This document shows, piece after piece, positions 17,025 through 25,669 of a stretch of DNA of 64,000 nucleotides. Location: contig NZ_RZTZ01000013.1 of NCBI RefSeq assembly GCF_004005475.1, positions 1 to 64,000 on the forward strand, written 5' to 3'. Made by a program: the position numbers and the translations under genes. Source of the stretch: Niallia taxi. GTDB lineage: Bacteria > Bacillota > Bacilli > Bacillales > Cytobacillaceae. A model generated the notes under the pieces. It did not search any database. It saw only the letters and a list, made by a program, of their open reading frames with translations, and had not been told where the DNA came from. Positions within the stretch are counted from its first letter, which is position 1; each line of letters opens with the position of its first letter.

Positions 17025-17332
17025 ATTTTCCCTCCCTTATTTTTTTCGATCTCCCTTCTCATTATAATCAGAAGGGAGATGATTCACATGCATCTAAAGA
17101 CTAATGACCATATTTCTCTCGTCCATAATGGTCGTGAAAAGAAGGTGCCCATTCTATTGTATTTTCTTTGTTCCTTTTATGAGAAAAGACGCACCTTTCG
17201 TAGCTTATATTAATTCCGTTCAATCGTCTATTCTTTTTTTAAAATTAGCCAAAATGTTGAGAGTATTTTAATTTCATACGAAGCAAGGAATACGCAGAAA
17301 AAGCTGCGCCATTTTATTTCTTGCCAGTTTTT
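17025..17332. other. Intergenic stretch with hairpins and a possible anti-Shine-Dalgarno
   Basis: An 11-bp perfect hairpin (arms 17049-17059 and 17070-17080) lies upstream of the small leftward membrane gene. Its leftward 5' arm contains CTCCCTT, which can pair with the AAGGGAG of the ribosome site at 17030-17038. A second inverted repeat (GAAGGTGC near 17140, GCACCTTTC near 17190) and a small CGCAG/CTGCG hairpin (17291-17306) lie nearer the end of the DUF1906-like gene. I see no open frame with a ribosome site. Confidence 0.5.
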
Positions 17333-18598
17333 TTAAGGACTCCACAACACGTCTGTTAATTTACTGTTAAACAAATTAGTATCAATATTGCATGTTTCTG
17401 CATCGATTCCATACTGCCAGCCATATGCCAATGAGCCTTCTGGTGCATCCACATCAAAGTCAGGTGCATTTTCTTCCGTTGTTACGCCAATACTTGGTGA
17501 TGCTGACCAAATAAATGTGTTATCCTTTATTTCCTGTTTGTTCTTAGAAGCTTGGTTGAACGTATTCACTAATTCACTGCCGCTGTCAAAAACGCCATAG
17601 ATGCCTGGCTCAAAGTTAGACGCATTCATTTCATCATACCAGCCTTCAATAAAGGCAGCATCAACAGGGTATGTCGGCTCAATATCTGCAAATATAGCAA
17701 CCCCATCAGGTGTTCCTAATTCATTGGCCAGATCAATTGCCTCCTTTGCTTCATTTACACCATTGTCATATCCTGTAGCGTCATTAAAGCCATTGTGGAT
17801 AAGCAAAACATCTGCATCATTTTCATGTATTAAGTCAATCTGTGCACTTGTTAAGCCTGCTGAAACGCCTTCATTATGACCTAAATAGCGTGCCACAATT
17901 TTTGGGTTCCCAAAGTTCTCGTTAACACATTGATAAAACTCTTCTGTTGTTTCACTAGCTGAATCAATTCCCCATATATAAACAGGCTTTTCCTCGGAGG
18001 AATTATTGTTTTCATTAGTTGCTTCTTCTTCGGATGCTTGCTCCTCTTCAGAAGAATTTTCATTGCTACTATCAGTAGCCTCCTGTGAAGGCTCCTTGCC
18101 AGTTGTTGTAATATCATTTATCACGTCTACATTAACATGAAGCTGGATGTTATTGATTAAATTATTTTCGATTTTAGTTTGTCCGTTGCCATTTACCTCA
18201 TTATTAATACTATTATTCAAAGAACCAGTCAACGTACCGTTTAAAAGACTTTCAAGTTTATTTGTAAGTGTCACTTCTGCTTGATCGCTGATAGAGTTTG
18301 TTAAACTATTTTGAATGTCTGCATCTTGATTGTCTACTTCATTTTTAATCGAACTCTCAATGTCTGCCTTCGCTTCACCGCTTACATTGTTTTGAATGTT
18401 ATTCGTAACAGATAAGTTCGCGCTGGTTTGTTCTGCGTTTTGTTGGTCAGACTGATTTTCTGTGCTAACATTGCCAGTGGCATCAGTACTGTCAGCGACA
18501 GCTGTGGGCTTTGAATTTGAATACAAGAATGCTCCGATGCCTAATAAAATAATTAAGAAAGCTGAAGTTGCAATGATTAAATATTTTTTCCAATCCAT
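17333..18598 (-). CDS. Membrane-anchored DUF1906 (glycoside-hydrolase-like) protein
   Basis: 421 residues. The ATG at 18598 has an AAGGAAGG site; an earlier in-frame start lacks one. Residues 5-27 are an N-terminal membrane segment. Residues 35-190 are low-complexity, Asn/Ser/Asp-rich with a loose repeat of the type N-x-I/L-x-N, then an acidic Ser/Glu linker. From about residue 205, IWGIDSASETTEEFYQC opens a DUF1906/Rv2525c-like TIM-barrel domain related to lysozyme-type glycoside hydrolases, with VAIFADIEPTYP carrying acidic residues at the expected active-site strand. It probably faces the wall. Substrate unproven. Confidence 0.75.
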   Translation of the reverse strand: MDWKKYLIIATSAFLIILLGIGAFLYSNSKPTAVADSTDATGNVSTENQSDQQNAEQTSANLSVTNNIQNNVSGEAKADIESSIKNEVDNQDADIQNSLTNSISDQAEVTLTNKLESLLNGTLTGSLNNSINNEVNGNGQTKIENNLINNIQLHVNVDVINDITTTGKEPSQEATDSSNENSSEEEQASEEEATNENNNSSEEKPVYIWGIDSASETTEEFYQCVNENFGNPKIVARYLGHNEGVSAGLTSAQIDLIHENDADVLLIHNGFNDATGYDNGVNEAKEAIDLANELGTPDGVAIFADIEPTYPVDAAFIEGWYDEMNASNFEPGIYGVFDSGSELVNTFNQASKNKQEIKDNTFIWSASPSIGVTTEENAPDFDVDAPEGSLAYGWQYGIDAETCNIDTNLFNSKLTDVLWSP

Positions 18599-18756
18599 CG
18601 TATCACACCTTCCTTTAGTCCTCTTAATTACAATATGTTGAATTGCAACCATTTGTTCGGGCTTGTCTGATAGAAGAATAGGTGTAGTTTCTTAGTGGCT
18701 GTATAGCAAAAGCAAGGTGCGGAAAAGCTAAAAAAAATGCTTAGTGGGTGAGAAGT

Positions 18757-19230
18757 ATGTTCTTTGTTATTTTTTTCTATTTCGCTTGGCTGTTTGCAGC
18801 CATATTCTATATCCAACCAAAAGTAATTTCTAAGGCTGAAAATATGATTATTTTTTTAATTATGCTTGTCATAAGTATTCATTGGAACTGGATTATTTAC
18901 GAGGAGCTTATTTTGGTATCCATCTCAAAAAGTACGGGTGACTATCTATCTTTTTTAATTTTTCGCAGTGTCATCGTTCCCTTAGCTGCAATTATCTATA
19001 TAAACATCATTCTGAAAAACACGACGAGGCTGAAAACAATCCTTGTCACCTTTGGTGGTGCTTTCTGTTTATTTGTGTTTATTTTGCTTGCATTAGCAGG
19101 CGAGATTATCGAAATGAAGCATTGGAATCTTATTTTTGACTATCTATATTTCGTTTTATATTTTTGTGCAGTTTTAGTCATCCATTATGTTTATGTAGCA
19201 ACTATACAAAAAGAGGGTAATATGACATGA
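18757..19230 (+). CDS. Integral membrane protein, CBO0543-like (pair 1, first gene)
   Basis: 157 residues with about five hydrophobic segments. The segment IIEMKHWNLIFDYLYF near the C terminus resembles the LVEYHQWQW and LVEYLHWNW segments of two genes further right, so it is probably a distant relative of the CBO0543 family. The ATG at 18757 is preferred over a GTG at 18748 because a GGTGAG site lies five bases before it. It overlaps the next gene by four bases. The function of these proteins is unknown. Confidence 0.6.
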   Translation: MFFVIFFYFAWLFAAIFYIQPKVISKAENMIIFLIMLVISIHWNWIIYEELILVSISKSTGDYLSFLIFRSVIVPLAAIIYINIILKNTTRLKTILVTFGGAFCLFVFILLALAGEIIEMKHWNLIFDYLYFVLYFCAVLVIHYVYVATIQKEGNMT

Positions 19231-19733
19231 CACTAATTGGAACTTTTGATACGAATGAAATAGCATTGCTTATTTTTATCGGTGTTTCCTATGCCATCAT
19301 GGCAATATTGCCCAAGAGATTATCAACAGAATTGACTGTATTAAGCATTGTGTGGGGGTTTACCATTGGTGTTCTGTTTGATTTCAGTATTGGTGGCGGT
19401 CAGCTTGATTACTACAAGGTCAATGATACAAATCATTTTGAACTGTTTGATTTGGTTTATTATCTGTTGTTTGTCCCTTTCGGCTACTGCTTTAATTACT
19501 TTTATGAGGTATTGAAGATAAGAGGTGTCATGAGCTTGCTTTACATAGTTGGATGGGTTGGTATCGGAATTGGTGCCCAATTTGTGTTTACTATCCTGCA
19601 TATCATCACATTGCAAAACGGCTACAAGCTCATTCATTCCATCCCGGTATTCTTAGTGATTCAAACAGTGACAGCTTTTCTGTATGCATACATAAAAAAA
19701 GAGGAACAAAAAAGTGAAGCAAATGAACAATAA
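19227..19733 (+). CDS. Integral membrane protein, CBO0543-like (pair 1, second gene)
   Basis: 168 residues, five membrane segments and a short charged tail. It starts with an ATGA overlap with the previous gene. The layout (GQLDYYKVND loop, then FELFDLVYYLLFVPFGYCFNYF) parallels the loop plus FEFFLFPLTAILFNFHYP region of the gene at 20850, which supports common descent. No charged residues typical of transporters or enzymes are seen inside the membrane segments. No terminator follows clearly. Confidence 0.6.
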   Translation: MTLIGTFDTNEIALLIFIGVSYAIMAILPKRLSTELTVLSIVWGFTIGVLFDFSIGGGQLDYYKVNDTNHFELFDLVYYLLFVPFGYCFNYFYEVLKIRGVMSLLYIVGWVGIGIGAQFVFTILHIITLQNGYKLIHSIPVFLVIQTVTAFLYAYIKKEEQKSEANEQ

Positions 19734-19989
19734 ATGAAGTCCAATTCAATTGTATTTATTAATTATTTATGTTTAAATGTCGAAAAAAAATAACTTTCTA
19801 ACTCAACTAAAAATATGCCGTAAGCAACTGTATTTCTCCCGACAAGAAGTCAGTACTACCATTTGTCACGAAAATCATCTGGTCTCCATACACTGATATT
19901 AGTTGACCGATGAAAGGAAAGAGTCTTTATAACTATATTTACCTTTTAGACGGTTCATACTCACTAGTTCTATAAAGGAGATGGTTAGT

Positions 19990-20691
19990 ATGACAAAAAT
20001 TTTTATTGATCCAGGGCATGGTGGAACTGATTCTGGAGCTGTTGGAAATGGATTACTGGAAAAGGATTTGACTTTAACAATCGCCAAAAAGATTCAAAGC
20101 TTGCTTCAAGGTTATGAAGATGTTGAGGTGCGGATGAGCCGCACGACAGATAAAACATTATCGCTCAATCAACGTACAAATGCTGCTAATAATTGGAATG
20201 CAGACTTTTTATTATCGGTTCATATCAATGCAGGCAGCGGAACAGGGTATGAGGACTACCGCTACAATACACTTGCTATTTCAAGCAGAACAGGCAAAAT
20301 TCATGCGACCATTCATAATGCTATTATGGATGAGTTAGCAGCTTACAACATCGTAGACAGAGGTACAAAAGCATCCGATCTGCATGTATTACGTGAGTCT
20401 AATATGGACGCCATTTTAACAGAAAGCTTATTTATCGACACACGCAAGGATGCGGCCCTTTTGAAAAACGATGAATTTCTTAATGCCGTTGCAGCAGGCC
20501 ATGTTAAAGGACTTGAAAGAGCCTTCAATCTAAAGAAAAAAGCAGCCGTTTCAACCTACAAAATTAAATCAGGAGATACACTTTGGGATATTGAAGAAAG
20601 ATTAAACATCGATCATGGAACTTTAGAGAAGCTTAATCCAAATGTAAATCCATCAAAGCTTAGTATTGGCCAAACAATTCGGATTAAATAG
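19990..20691 (+). CDS. N-acetylmuramoyl-L-alanine amidase with LysM domain
   Basis: 233 residues from the ATG at 19990, nine bases after an AAGGAGA site. Amidase_3 domain in residues 1-178: zinc ligands His10 (IDPGHGG), Glu24 (LLEKD) and His78 (SVHINA), and the catalytic Glu in ILTESLF near 143. One LysM repeat (about 190-233) binds peptidoglycan. There is no signal peptide, like the mother-cell lytic enzyme CwlC of B. subtilis, so release by lysis or a holin is likely. A weak sigma-E-like -10 (CATACACT, 19887-19894) lies upstream. It cleaves the bond between muramic acid and L-alanine. Confidence 0.92.
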   Translation: MTKIFIDPGHGGTDSGAVGNGLLEKDLTLTIAKKIQSLLQGYEDVEVRMSRTTDKTLSLNQRTNAANNWNADFLLSVHINAGSGTGYEDYRYNTLAISSRTGKIHATIHNAIMDELAAYNIVDRGTKASDLHVLRESNMDAILTESLFIDTRKDAALLKNDEFLNAVAAGHVKGLERAFNLKKKAAVSTYKIKSGDTLWDIEERLNIDHGTLEKLNPNVNPSKLSIGQTIRIK

Positions 20692-20736
20692 TCATTAGAG
20701 AATCATAGGCTCAGCTGTTTAAACAACAGAAAAGTT

Positions 20737-20774
20737 AAATACAACCCCCTGCCAAATCCAGGGGGTTGTATTTA
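20737..20774 (+). terminator. Intrinsic terminator of the amidase gene
   Basis: Stem ATACAACCCCCTG / CAGGGGGTTGTAT with a short loop and TTT. Confidence 0.85.
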
Positions 20775-20849
20775 TAATAAACAAGATACTAGGTTTTAAC
20801 TTATTGGGTAAGCTAACAGTATGCAAAGCATTTGAGGTGATTGTTTTTG

Positions 20850-21323
20850 GTGGTGGATCGATTCATTTTAGCCAGCATACTCGTTATTAGTATCATCATT
20901 GCATGGAGATTCATCCCGAAAGAAAAAGCGAGGGATGCCTTCATTTTATATTTGGTTATCCAATTCATCACATGGCCGACAGGTTTGTTGGTTGTAGAAA
21001 TGAAATGGATTGAATACCCCATCCAATTACTCCCAGATGATAATCATGATTATAAGTCGAGTATATATTTTGAGTTTTTTTTGTTTCCATTAACAGCCAT
21101 ACTTTTTAATTTTCATTATCCAGAAACAAAAAAACTTCTGTTTCAAGTATTATATTATCTTCTGATTGCCGGTTTTTTCACCGCCATAGAATTTATGCTT
21201 GAACGGTATACAAAGTTGGTAGAATATCATCAATGGCAATGGTATTGGAGCTACTCAAGTGTTATATTTGTATTATTTTTAAGTCATATTTACTATCAAT
21301 GGTTTAAAAAAGGATTAGGGTGA
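20850..21323 (+). CDS. CBO0543-family integral membrane protein (pair 2, first gene)
   Basis: 157 residues, about five membrane segments. The start is GTG at 20850, nine bases after GAGGTGA; TTG at 20847 is possible. Typical segments are EMKWIEYPIQLLP, FEFFLFPLTAILFNFHYPET and LVEYHQWQWYWSYSS ending in WFKKG. These recur in the next gene, so the two are paralogues. It overlaps its neighbour by four bases (GTGA). Function unknown; the family is common in spore-forming Firmicutes. Confidence 0.7.
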   Translation: MVDRFILASILVISIIIAWRFIPKEKARDAFILYLVIQFITWPTGLLVVEMKWIEYPIQLLPDDNHDYKSSIYFEFFLFPLTAILFNFHYPETKKLLFQVLYYLLIAGFFTAIEFMLERYTKLVEYHQWQWYWSYSSVIFVLFLSHIYYQWFKKGLG

Positions 21324-21814
21324 AAACCATGCAAAAAGAAGCTTGGATATTACTCCTTTTATGGGCAGCTGCACTTATAGTATTATTTCGCTATTTCCGA
21401 AAAAGCAATAAACGATTAGCCCAAATGGTTTTTCTGTGCTCACAGTCCATTGCATGGGTTTATGAATTCATTCAAATTAAACTGCATCTCGTCAAATTTC
21501 CCTATAGAGAATTTCCATTCGCCACCGATTTAAGTTTTTCGCTTCATTATATGATTTTCCCAACTATAGGAATGTTATTTATCCTTCATTATCCGCAAGG
21601 CACGAATAAATTAAGGGTAATGGTCCACTTTTTGGTATTCGGGCTCATCATTCCGACATATAGTGTTGTCGTTGAAAGGACAACCTCCTTAGTAGAATAT
21701 CTGCATTGGAATTGGCTGTTAGGCTTTTGTTCCAGTATTATGATGTTAGTAATCCTGAGAATTGTTGCGTGCTGGTTTCAAAAAGGGATGGTTACAGAAA
21801 AAGCAATGAAGTAG
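21320..21814 (+). CDS. CBO0543-family integral membrane protein (pair 2, second gene)
   Basis: 164 residues, five membrane segments. The GTG at 21320 overlaps the previous stop and has AAAGGA upstream; an ATG nine bases later is the alternative. The shared family segments are LHLVKFPYREFP, MIFPTIGMLFILHYPQG and SLVEYLHWNWLLGFCSS, ending in WFQKG. It closes the second pair and is followed by a two-way terminator. Confidence 0.7.
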   Translation: MKTMQKEAWILLLLWAAALIVLFRYFRKSNKRLAQMVFLCSQSIAWVYEFIQIKLHLVKFPYREFPFATDLSFSLHYMIFPTIGMLFILHYPQGTNKLRVMVHFLVFGLIIPTYSVVVERTTSLVEYLHWNWLLGFCSSIMMLVILRIVACWFQKGMVTEKAMK

Positions 21815-21835
21815 TGAAGAAAATAAGAGGATAAA

Positions 21836-21884
21836 CAAAACAAAGCTTTATAGCAATATCGCTATAAAGCTTTGTTTTGTTTAT
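21836..21884. terminator. Bidirectional terminator
   Basis: Perfect stem CAAAGCTTTATAGC / GCTATAAAGCTTTG with a 6-base loop and A/T tracts on both sides, between convergent genes. Confidence 0.85.
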
Positions 21885-22579
21885 AACCAGTAACTAGTAA
21901 CAGACAGTCCGCTGTATACCTCGTCCCAAATTGCGTTATTATTAGGCTCCTCTAAAGGCACTTGGACAGCACATATACTTGGATGTGACCAATGCATATC
22001 GCTAGCAGTTTGTATGCCGCTTACTGGCTGCATAATTAACAGATTAAACGGAAGACCATTACGAAGCTGTGAAATGGCATCATAAAGTGCTCCTGCCTCT
22101 TCTTGTGTAGCGAAGCCCCATCTTATAAACAACACCTTCGGGCTACTTGCCAACTTTTCAAAAAGGCTGGAGATACGCTTTTGCAGCTTTTCCTTGTAAG
22201 CCGGATAATGAACAGACCAATCTTGATTAGGGACAATCGGGAAATCATGAACAGAGGTAATATTATAGAAGGTATCATAAATAAAGTGTGCATTAACTGG
22301 TTCTGCCCCGCCTTGCGCGGGCATAACTGCCACACCATCATCAAGAGAGCTGGAACTTCCTTCTGTTTGGACAAGATTCGGGAATTCCATAAAGCCTTGA
22401 AACTTGTTGTTAAATAACCGAGTCACATCTGAAACTGAGTTGGACACCATCCAATCAAGGGGAAAGGCAAATCTCCGTAAATTATGCCTTCTTAAATTCA
22501 AGGAAGGTCCGCACCAGCTGCCAATTCCAAGCAGTAAATCATAGGACCCTTTTAGTTCCTGTAAATTCAATATCATCAT
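21881..22579 (-). CDS. DUF1796 putative papain-like cysteine peptidase
   Basis: 232 residues. The candidate nucleophile Cys lies in GIGSWCGPSLNLRRH near residue 23, followed by FPLDWMVSN, the family hallmark. The candidate His is in YNITSVHDFP near 113. These match the predicted cysteine peptidase family DUF1796, best known as stray genes in Bacillus and in some glycosyltransferase fusions. An AAAGGA site abuts two ATG codons, so the true start may be the second ATG or a TTG at 22570. Its substrate is unknown. Confidence 0.8.
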   Translation of the reverse strand: MMILNLQELKGSYDLLLGIGSWCGPSLNLRRHNLRRFAFPLDWMVSNSVSDVTRLFNNKFQGFMEFPNLVQTEGSSSSLDDGVAVMPAQGGAEPVNAHFIYDTFYNITSVHDFPIVPNQDWSVHYPAYKEKLQKRISSLFEKLASSPKVLFIRWGFATQEEAGALYDAISQLRNGLPFNLLIMQPVSGIQTASDMHWSHPSICAVQVPLEEPNNNAIWDEVYSGLSVTSYWL

Positions 22580-22782
22580 TCCTTTGCTTCTGCATGCTAT
22601 TCATATTATTAAATGTAGCTTAAAGCTAGTTTGATTGGACAAAGCATCAAAATAGGAAGCGTGCTTATTATTCACAAAAATACTAAAGATTTTAGGATTT
22701 ATTAAGAATCAGCGGCTATAATGCTAAGGGAGTACAATTTATTTCAGGAAACATAGATATTATTAATATAGGAGGAACAATC

Positions 22783-23439
22783 TTGACATTAACTAGCTTT
22801 CTAATATATTTACTTGCCGCAGTCATTCTTCTGCATATCCCCATACTAGGAAAGTATGTTGCGGTCATACAAACATTGATCCATGAAATTGGGCATGGAG
22901 TAATGGCGATTATTTGTGGAGGAAAAGTCAAAAAAATACACTTGTTCGCAAATACAGAGGGCCTTGCCTTTACTATGCATGCTAATTGGTTTTCAAGATT
23001 CATCACAACACTGTCAGGGTATGTGTTTGCATCTGCGTTCTCCTTTTTTTCTATTTGGATGATAACAATAGGAGCATATCGCATGCTGTTATTTATTTAT
23101 ATAGGTTTGTGCTTAACAGCATTAGTTTTGTGGATTAGAAATCTTTATGGTTTTATTTGGATTGTTTGTGCAAGCAGCGTTTTTCTATGGCTTTCGATTT
23201 ACGGAAGCGCAATGCTAAAGGTTCATATCCTCCAGCTCCTTACATGTATTTTGTTTGCTGAATCCATTAAAAGTGCTTTTACAATCCTTTATTTGAGCAT
23301 TAAAAGGCCGAAAAGGGCCGGAGATGCAACAAGCCTTGCCGAAATGACAAAAATCATCCCTGCTTTTATTTGGGGCTTTCTGTTTTTTAGTCAAGCATTG
23401 TTTTTTAGCTATTTAAGTGTTAACCATATTATTCAATGA
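22783..23439 (+). CDS. M50B-like membrane metalloprotease
   Basis: 218 residues, about seven membrane segments. The zinc motif HEIGH lies near residue 35 in LIHEIGHGVMAIICGG. A GDAT segment after the sixth membrane helix could supply the third ligand, but it is at an unusual position. The TTG start at 22783 has a clear AGGAGG site seven bases before it. Proteins of this kind (PF13398-like) differ from SpoIVFB and RseP and their substrates are unknown. Monocistronic, closed by a strong terminator. Confidence 0.78.
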   Translation: MTLTSFLIYLLAAVILLHIPILGKYVAVIQTLIHEIGHGVMAIICGGKVKKIHLFANTEGLAFTMHANWFSRFITTLSGYVFASAFSFFSIWMITIGAYRMLLFIYIGLCLTALVLWIRNLYGFIWIVCASSVFLWLSIYGSAMLKVHILQLLTCILFAESIKSAFTILYLSIKRPKRAGDATSLAEMTKIIPAFIWGFLFFSQALFFSYLSVNHIIQ

Positions 23440-23520
23440 AATAGGCTGATTATTAACTAAACAAAGTTCTATTGAACAAACTCGCTTTTTGTAGGACGCA
23501 AGCTTATAACATTAACCAAA

Positions 23521-23571
23521 AGAAAAATGAACCTATTATAGAAATCTCTATAATAGGTTCATTTTTCTTTA
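23521..23571 (+). terminator. Strong intrinsic terminator
   Basis: Stem GAAAAATGAACCTATTATAG / CTATAATAGGTTCATTTTTC of about 20 bp with a short loop and T run. It can act in both directions. Confidence 0.88.
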
Positions 23572-23705
23572 GTCATAATTATGCCTTTTATAACCCTTTT
23601 CTATAATCAGCCAATCAGCTAAATCGAATATTAACTTTCATGAAAATTCGACTGTCGGGAACGATAAGCATAACGGGAACTGTTCAGACGAAGGAGCTGT
23701 TTTTT

Positions 23706-24662
23706 ATGATTCAGATTATTGGCATTACCTATGAAAATAAATTAGAAGGAAGTAGTTCCTTAAATAATGTCGATATAGGTAAGTTTAAATGGTACTGGGT
23801 TGATTTTAGTGAACCGACAGAGGATGAAATCACACATCTTACTGAAACATTTCATTTTCATCCACTTGCTGTGGAGGACTGCATTCACCGTTTACAGCGA
23901 CCAAAGCTTGATTATTATGAAAATCATGCCTTTTATGTCACACATATTTTACGCATTGAGGAGAAAGAAATCGTAAAAGAAGAGCTTGATATGTTTGTTG
24001 GTGATGCTTCCATTGTCACCTTCCATTTCTCACCGACAATGGAAGTTTCGCAGGTGTGGAGCAATTTATTATCCCATCAGCATGCCGAAAAATGGGATCC
24101 ATATTATGTGTTTTATCATATACTTGATAAGATTGTTGATAATTATTTTCCGCTTATTTACAGCTTAGAGGATGAACTTGATAAGATTGAAGATAATACG
24201 CAAAATATTTCGATGAACGATTTAATGGAGGAGCTTTTTGATGTAAGGTATATGCTGCTGAATTTAAGGCATACTGTGCACCCGATGCGTGATTTATTAT
24301 ACCGGATGCTTAACTCTCATCATTTAGGCGGAATTAAGGAACGTAGAGAGTATTTTTCCGATATTTATGATCACTTGTTAAAGCTCTCAGAGATGGTGAT
24401 GTCAAACAGAGAAATGACGGCAGATATACGCGACAGCTATTTGTCTTTGAACTCCCATCAAACAAATAATGTGATGAAGGTGCTCACCATCATTACCTCG
24501 ATATTTTCCCCATTAACATTCATTGCTGGTATTTATGGAATGAACTTTAAGCATATGCCAGAATTAACCTGGCATTATGGCTATTATATTTCTCTTGCCT
24601 TCATGGCTGCAATGGGAGTAATGATGATATTGTGGTTTAGAAGGAAGGGCTGGTTTAAATAA
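23706..24662 (+). CDS. corA: CorA-family magnesium transporter
   Basis: 318 residues. Start 23706 has an AAGGAG site; an earlier in-frame ATG does not. Residues 1-250 form the cytoplasmic domain with the long stalk helix. Two C-terminal membrane segments follow, the first ending in the selectivity motif GMN (IYGMNFKHMPE). CorA pentamers take up Mg2+ (and Co2+ or Ni2+) down the membrane potential. B. subtilis has several CorA paralogues, and this could be a less common one. No Mg riboswitch is visible upstream. Confidence 0.93.
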   Translation: MIQIIGITYENKLEGSSSLNNVDIGKFKWYWVDFSEPTEDEITHLTETFHFHPLAVEDCIHRLQRPKLDYYENHAFYVTHILRIEEKEIVKEELDMFVGDASIVTFHFSPTMEVSQVWSNLLSHQHAEKWDPYYVFYHILDKIVDNYFPLIYSLEDELDKIEDNTQNISMNDLMEELFDVRYMLLNLRHTVHPMRDLLYRMLNSHHLGGIKERREYFSDIYDHLLKLSEMVMSNREMTADIRDSYLSLNSHQTNNVMKVLTIITSIFSPLTFIAGIYGMNFKHMPELTWHYGYYISLAFMAAMGVMMILWFRRKGWFK

Positions 24663-24674
24663 CAGAGTATGGAT

Positions 24675-24711
24675 GATGCCTTCGCACATTATTGCAGGCA
24701 TCTTTTTTTTA
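24675..24711 (+). terminator. Intrinsic terminator of corA
   Basis: GATGCC / GGCATC with a 16-base loop and eight T residues. Confidence 0.7.
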
Positions 24712-24794
24712 TAAGCATGGAAGAGAAGCATGCAAAAATCGAAGAAAACGCGGACGATCTATGGGTTTATTTCCCTATATTCTTTTGAACAGCT

Positions 24795-24823
24795 TTCAAA
24801 AAATGGTAGATTTACTATATAAT
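24795..24823 (+). promoter_or_regulatory. Probable promoter of the yes operon
   Basis: TTCAAA (24795-24800), 17-base spacer, TATAAT (24818-24823). It gives a leader of about 180 bases before yesL. Confidence 0.45.
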
Positions 24824-24861
24824 ATAACCGTACAAACCTTACTAGCAATAGAGAGGAAGCG

Positions 24862-24900
24862 ATGCAAGTAATCTATAAATCACTGTTTTTTATACACTAA
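24862..24900 (+). CDS. Possible 12-residue leader peptide upstream of yesL
   Basis: An ATG at 24862 with a GAGAGGAAG site at good spacing opens a frame MQVIYKSLFFIH ending at TAA (24898-24900). It lies inside the predicted yes leader. It may be a translated leader or a chance frame. Confidence 0.25.
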   Translation: MQVIYKSLFFIH

Positions 24901-24971
24901 TATCTGTTATTTTGCACACTTATGCCACCATTTTTCATTACACTAAAAGAAAGCAGAAAATTACATATTTT

Positions 24972-24985
24972 TGAAAGCGCTTCAA
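24972..24985 (+). promoter_or_regulatory. CcpA (cre) site before yesL
   Basis: TGAAAGCGCTTCAA fits the cre consensus TGWAARCGYTWNCW except at one position. It lies downstream of the probable promoter, so CcpA could block elongation (carbon catabolite repression). Confidence 0.65.
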
Positions 24986-25012
24986 AACTAATGAAATATG
25001 GGAGGTAGCACA

Positions 25013-25645
25013 ATGTATCATTTTGTCGCGAATGGGATTTACCGATTTTGTGAATGGGTAACAAGGCTTGCTTATCTTAATCTACTATGGGGACTGTTTA
25101 CACTTTGTGGTTTGGTTGTATTTGGGATTGGACCATCTACTGTTGCTATGTACAGTGTATCGAGACAATGGCTGCTTGGTAACACAGACATCCGCATTTT
25201 CTCCAGCTTTTTTGCCGCATTTAAACAGGAATTTCGGAAAGCAAATTTGCTTGGATTTATCCTGCTTGGCTTAGCGGCTATTTTTTATGTGGACTTCAAA
25301 ATCATAGAATCTATGAACGAAGAAACGTCCGTTATGGCCATTATTTTATTAAGCCTGCTGCTTGTGTTCACTGTGCTGCTATTATTTGTATTTCCCGTGT
25401 ACGTGCACTATGATATTCCCTTGGTCAGCACCTTTAAGTATGCTTTTCTTATCGGCTTCTCAAAGCCATTTCATACACTTGGCTTAGTGGCGGGCGGTAT
25501 TGGTGCCATTTTCGTCAGCTTGCTTCATGTTACCGTCATTATTTTCTTTAGCGGCAGTTTGTTTGCAGTAATAACGACTGCATTTGCACTTAAAGCCTTC
25601 CAAAGCATCAGCAGCCAAACAGGCAACCAAGAGGCCCGCCAATAA
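25013..25645 (+). CDS. yesL: YesL family membrane protein (DUF624)
   Basis: 210 residues with about six membrane segments. The start at 25013 has a GGGAGG site. The N-terminal FVANGIYRFCEWVTRLAYLN followed by GLVVFGIGPSTVAM is the DUF624/YesL signature. Such proteins sit at the head of sugar-uptake operons with a YesM/YesN two-component system in Bacillus and Paenibacillus; their function is not established, though a role as membrane accessory to the sensor or importer is often suggested. First gene of the rhamnogalacturonan island. Confidence 0.88.
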   Translation: MYHFVANGIYRFCEWVTRLAYLNLLWGLFTLCGLVVFGIGPSTVAMYSVSRQWLLGNTDIRIFSSFFAAFKQEFRKANLLGFILLGLAAIFYVDFKIIESMNEETSVMAIILLSLLLVFTVLLLFVFPVYVHYDIPLVSTFKYAFLIGFSKPFHTLGLVAGGIGAIFVSLLHVTVIIFFSGSLFAVITTAFALKAFQSISSQTGNQEARQ

Positions 25646-25669
25646 TTTTTAAGGTAAGGGAGCTTTCAC

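Noticed and set aside
17049-17080. The hairpin as a terminator
   Set aside because: No T run follows on either strand; an RNA switch explains it better.
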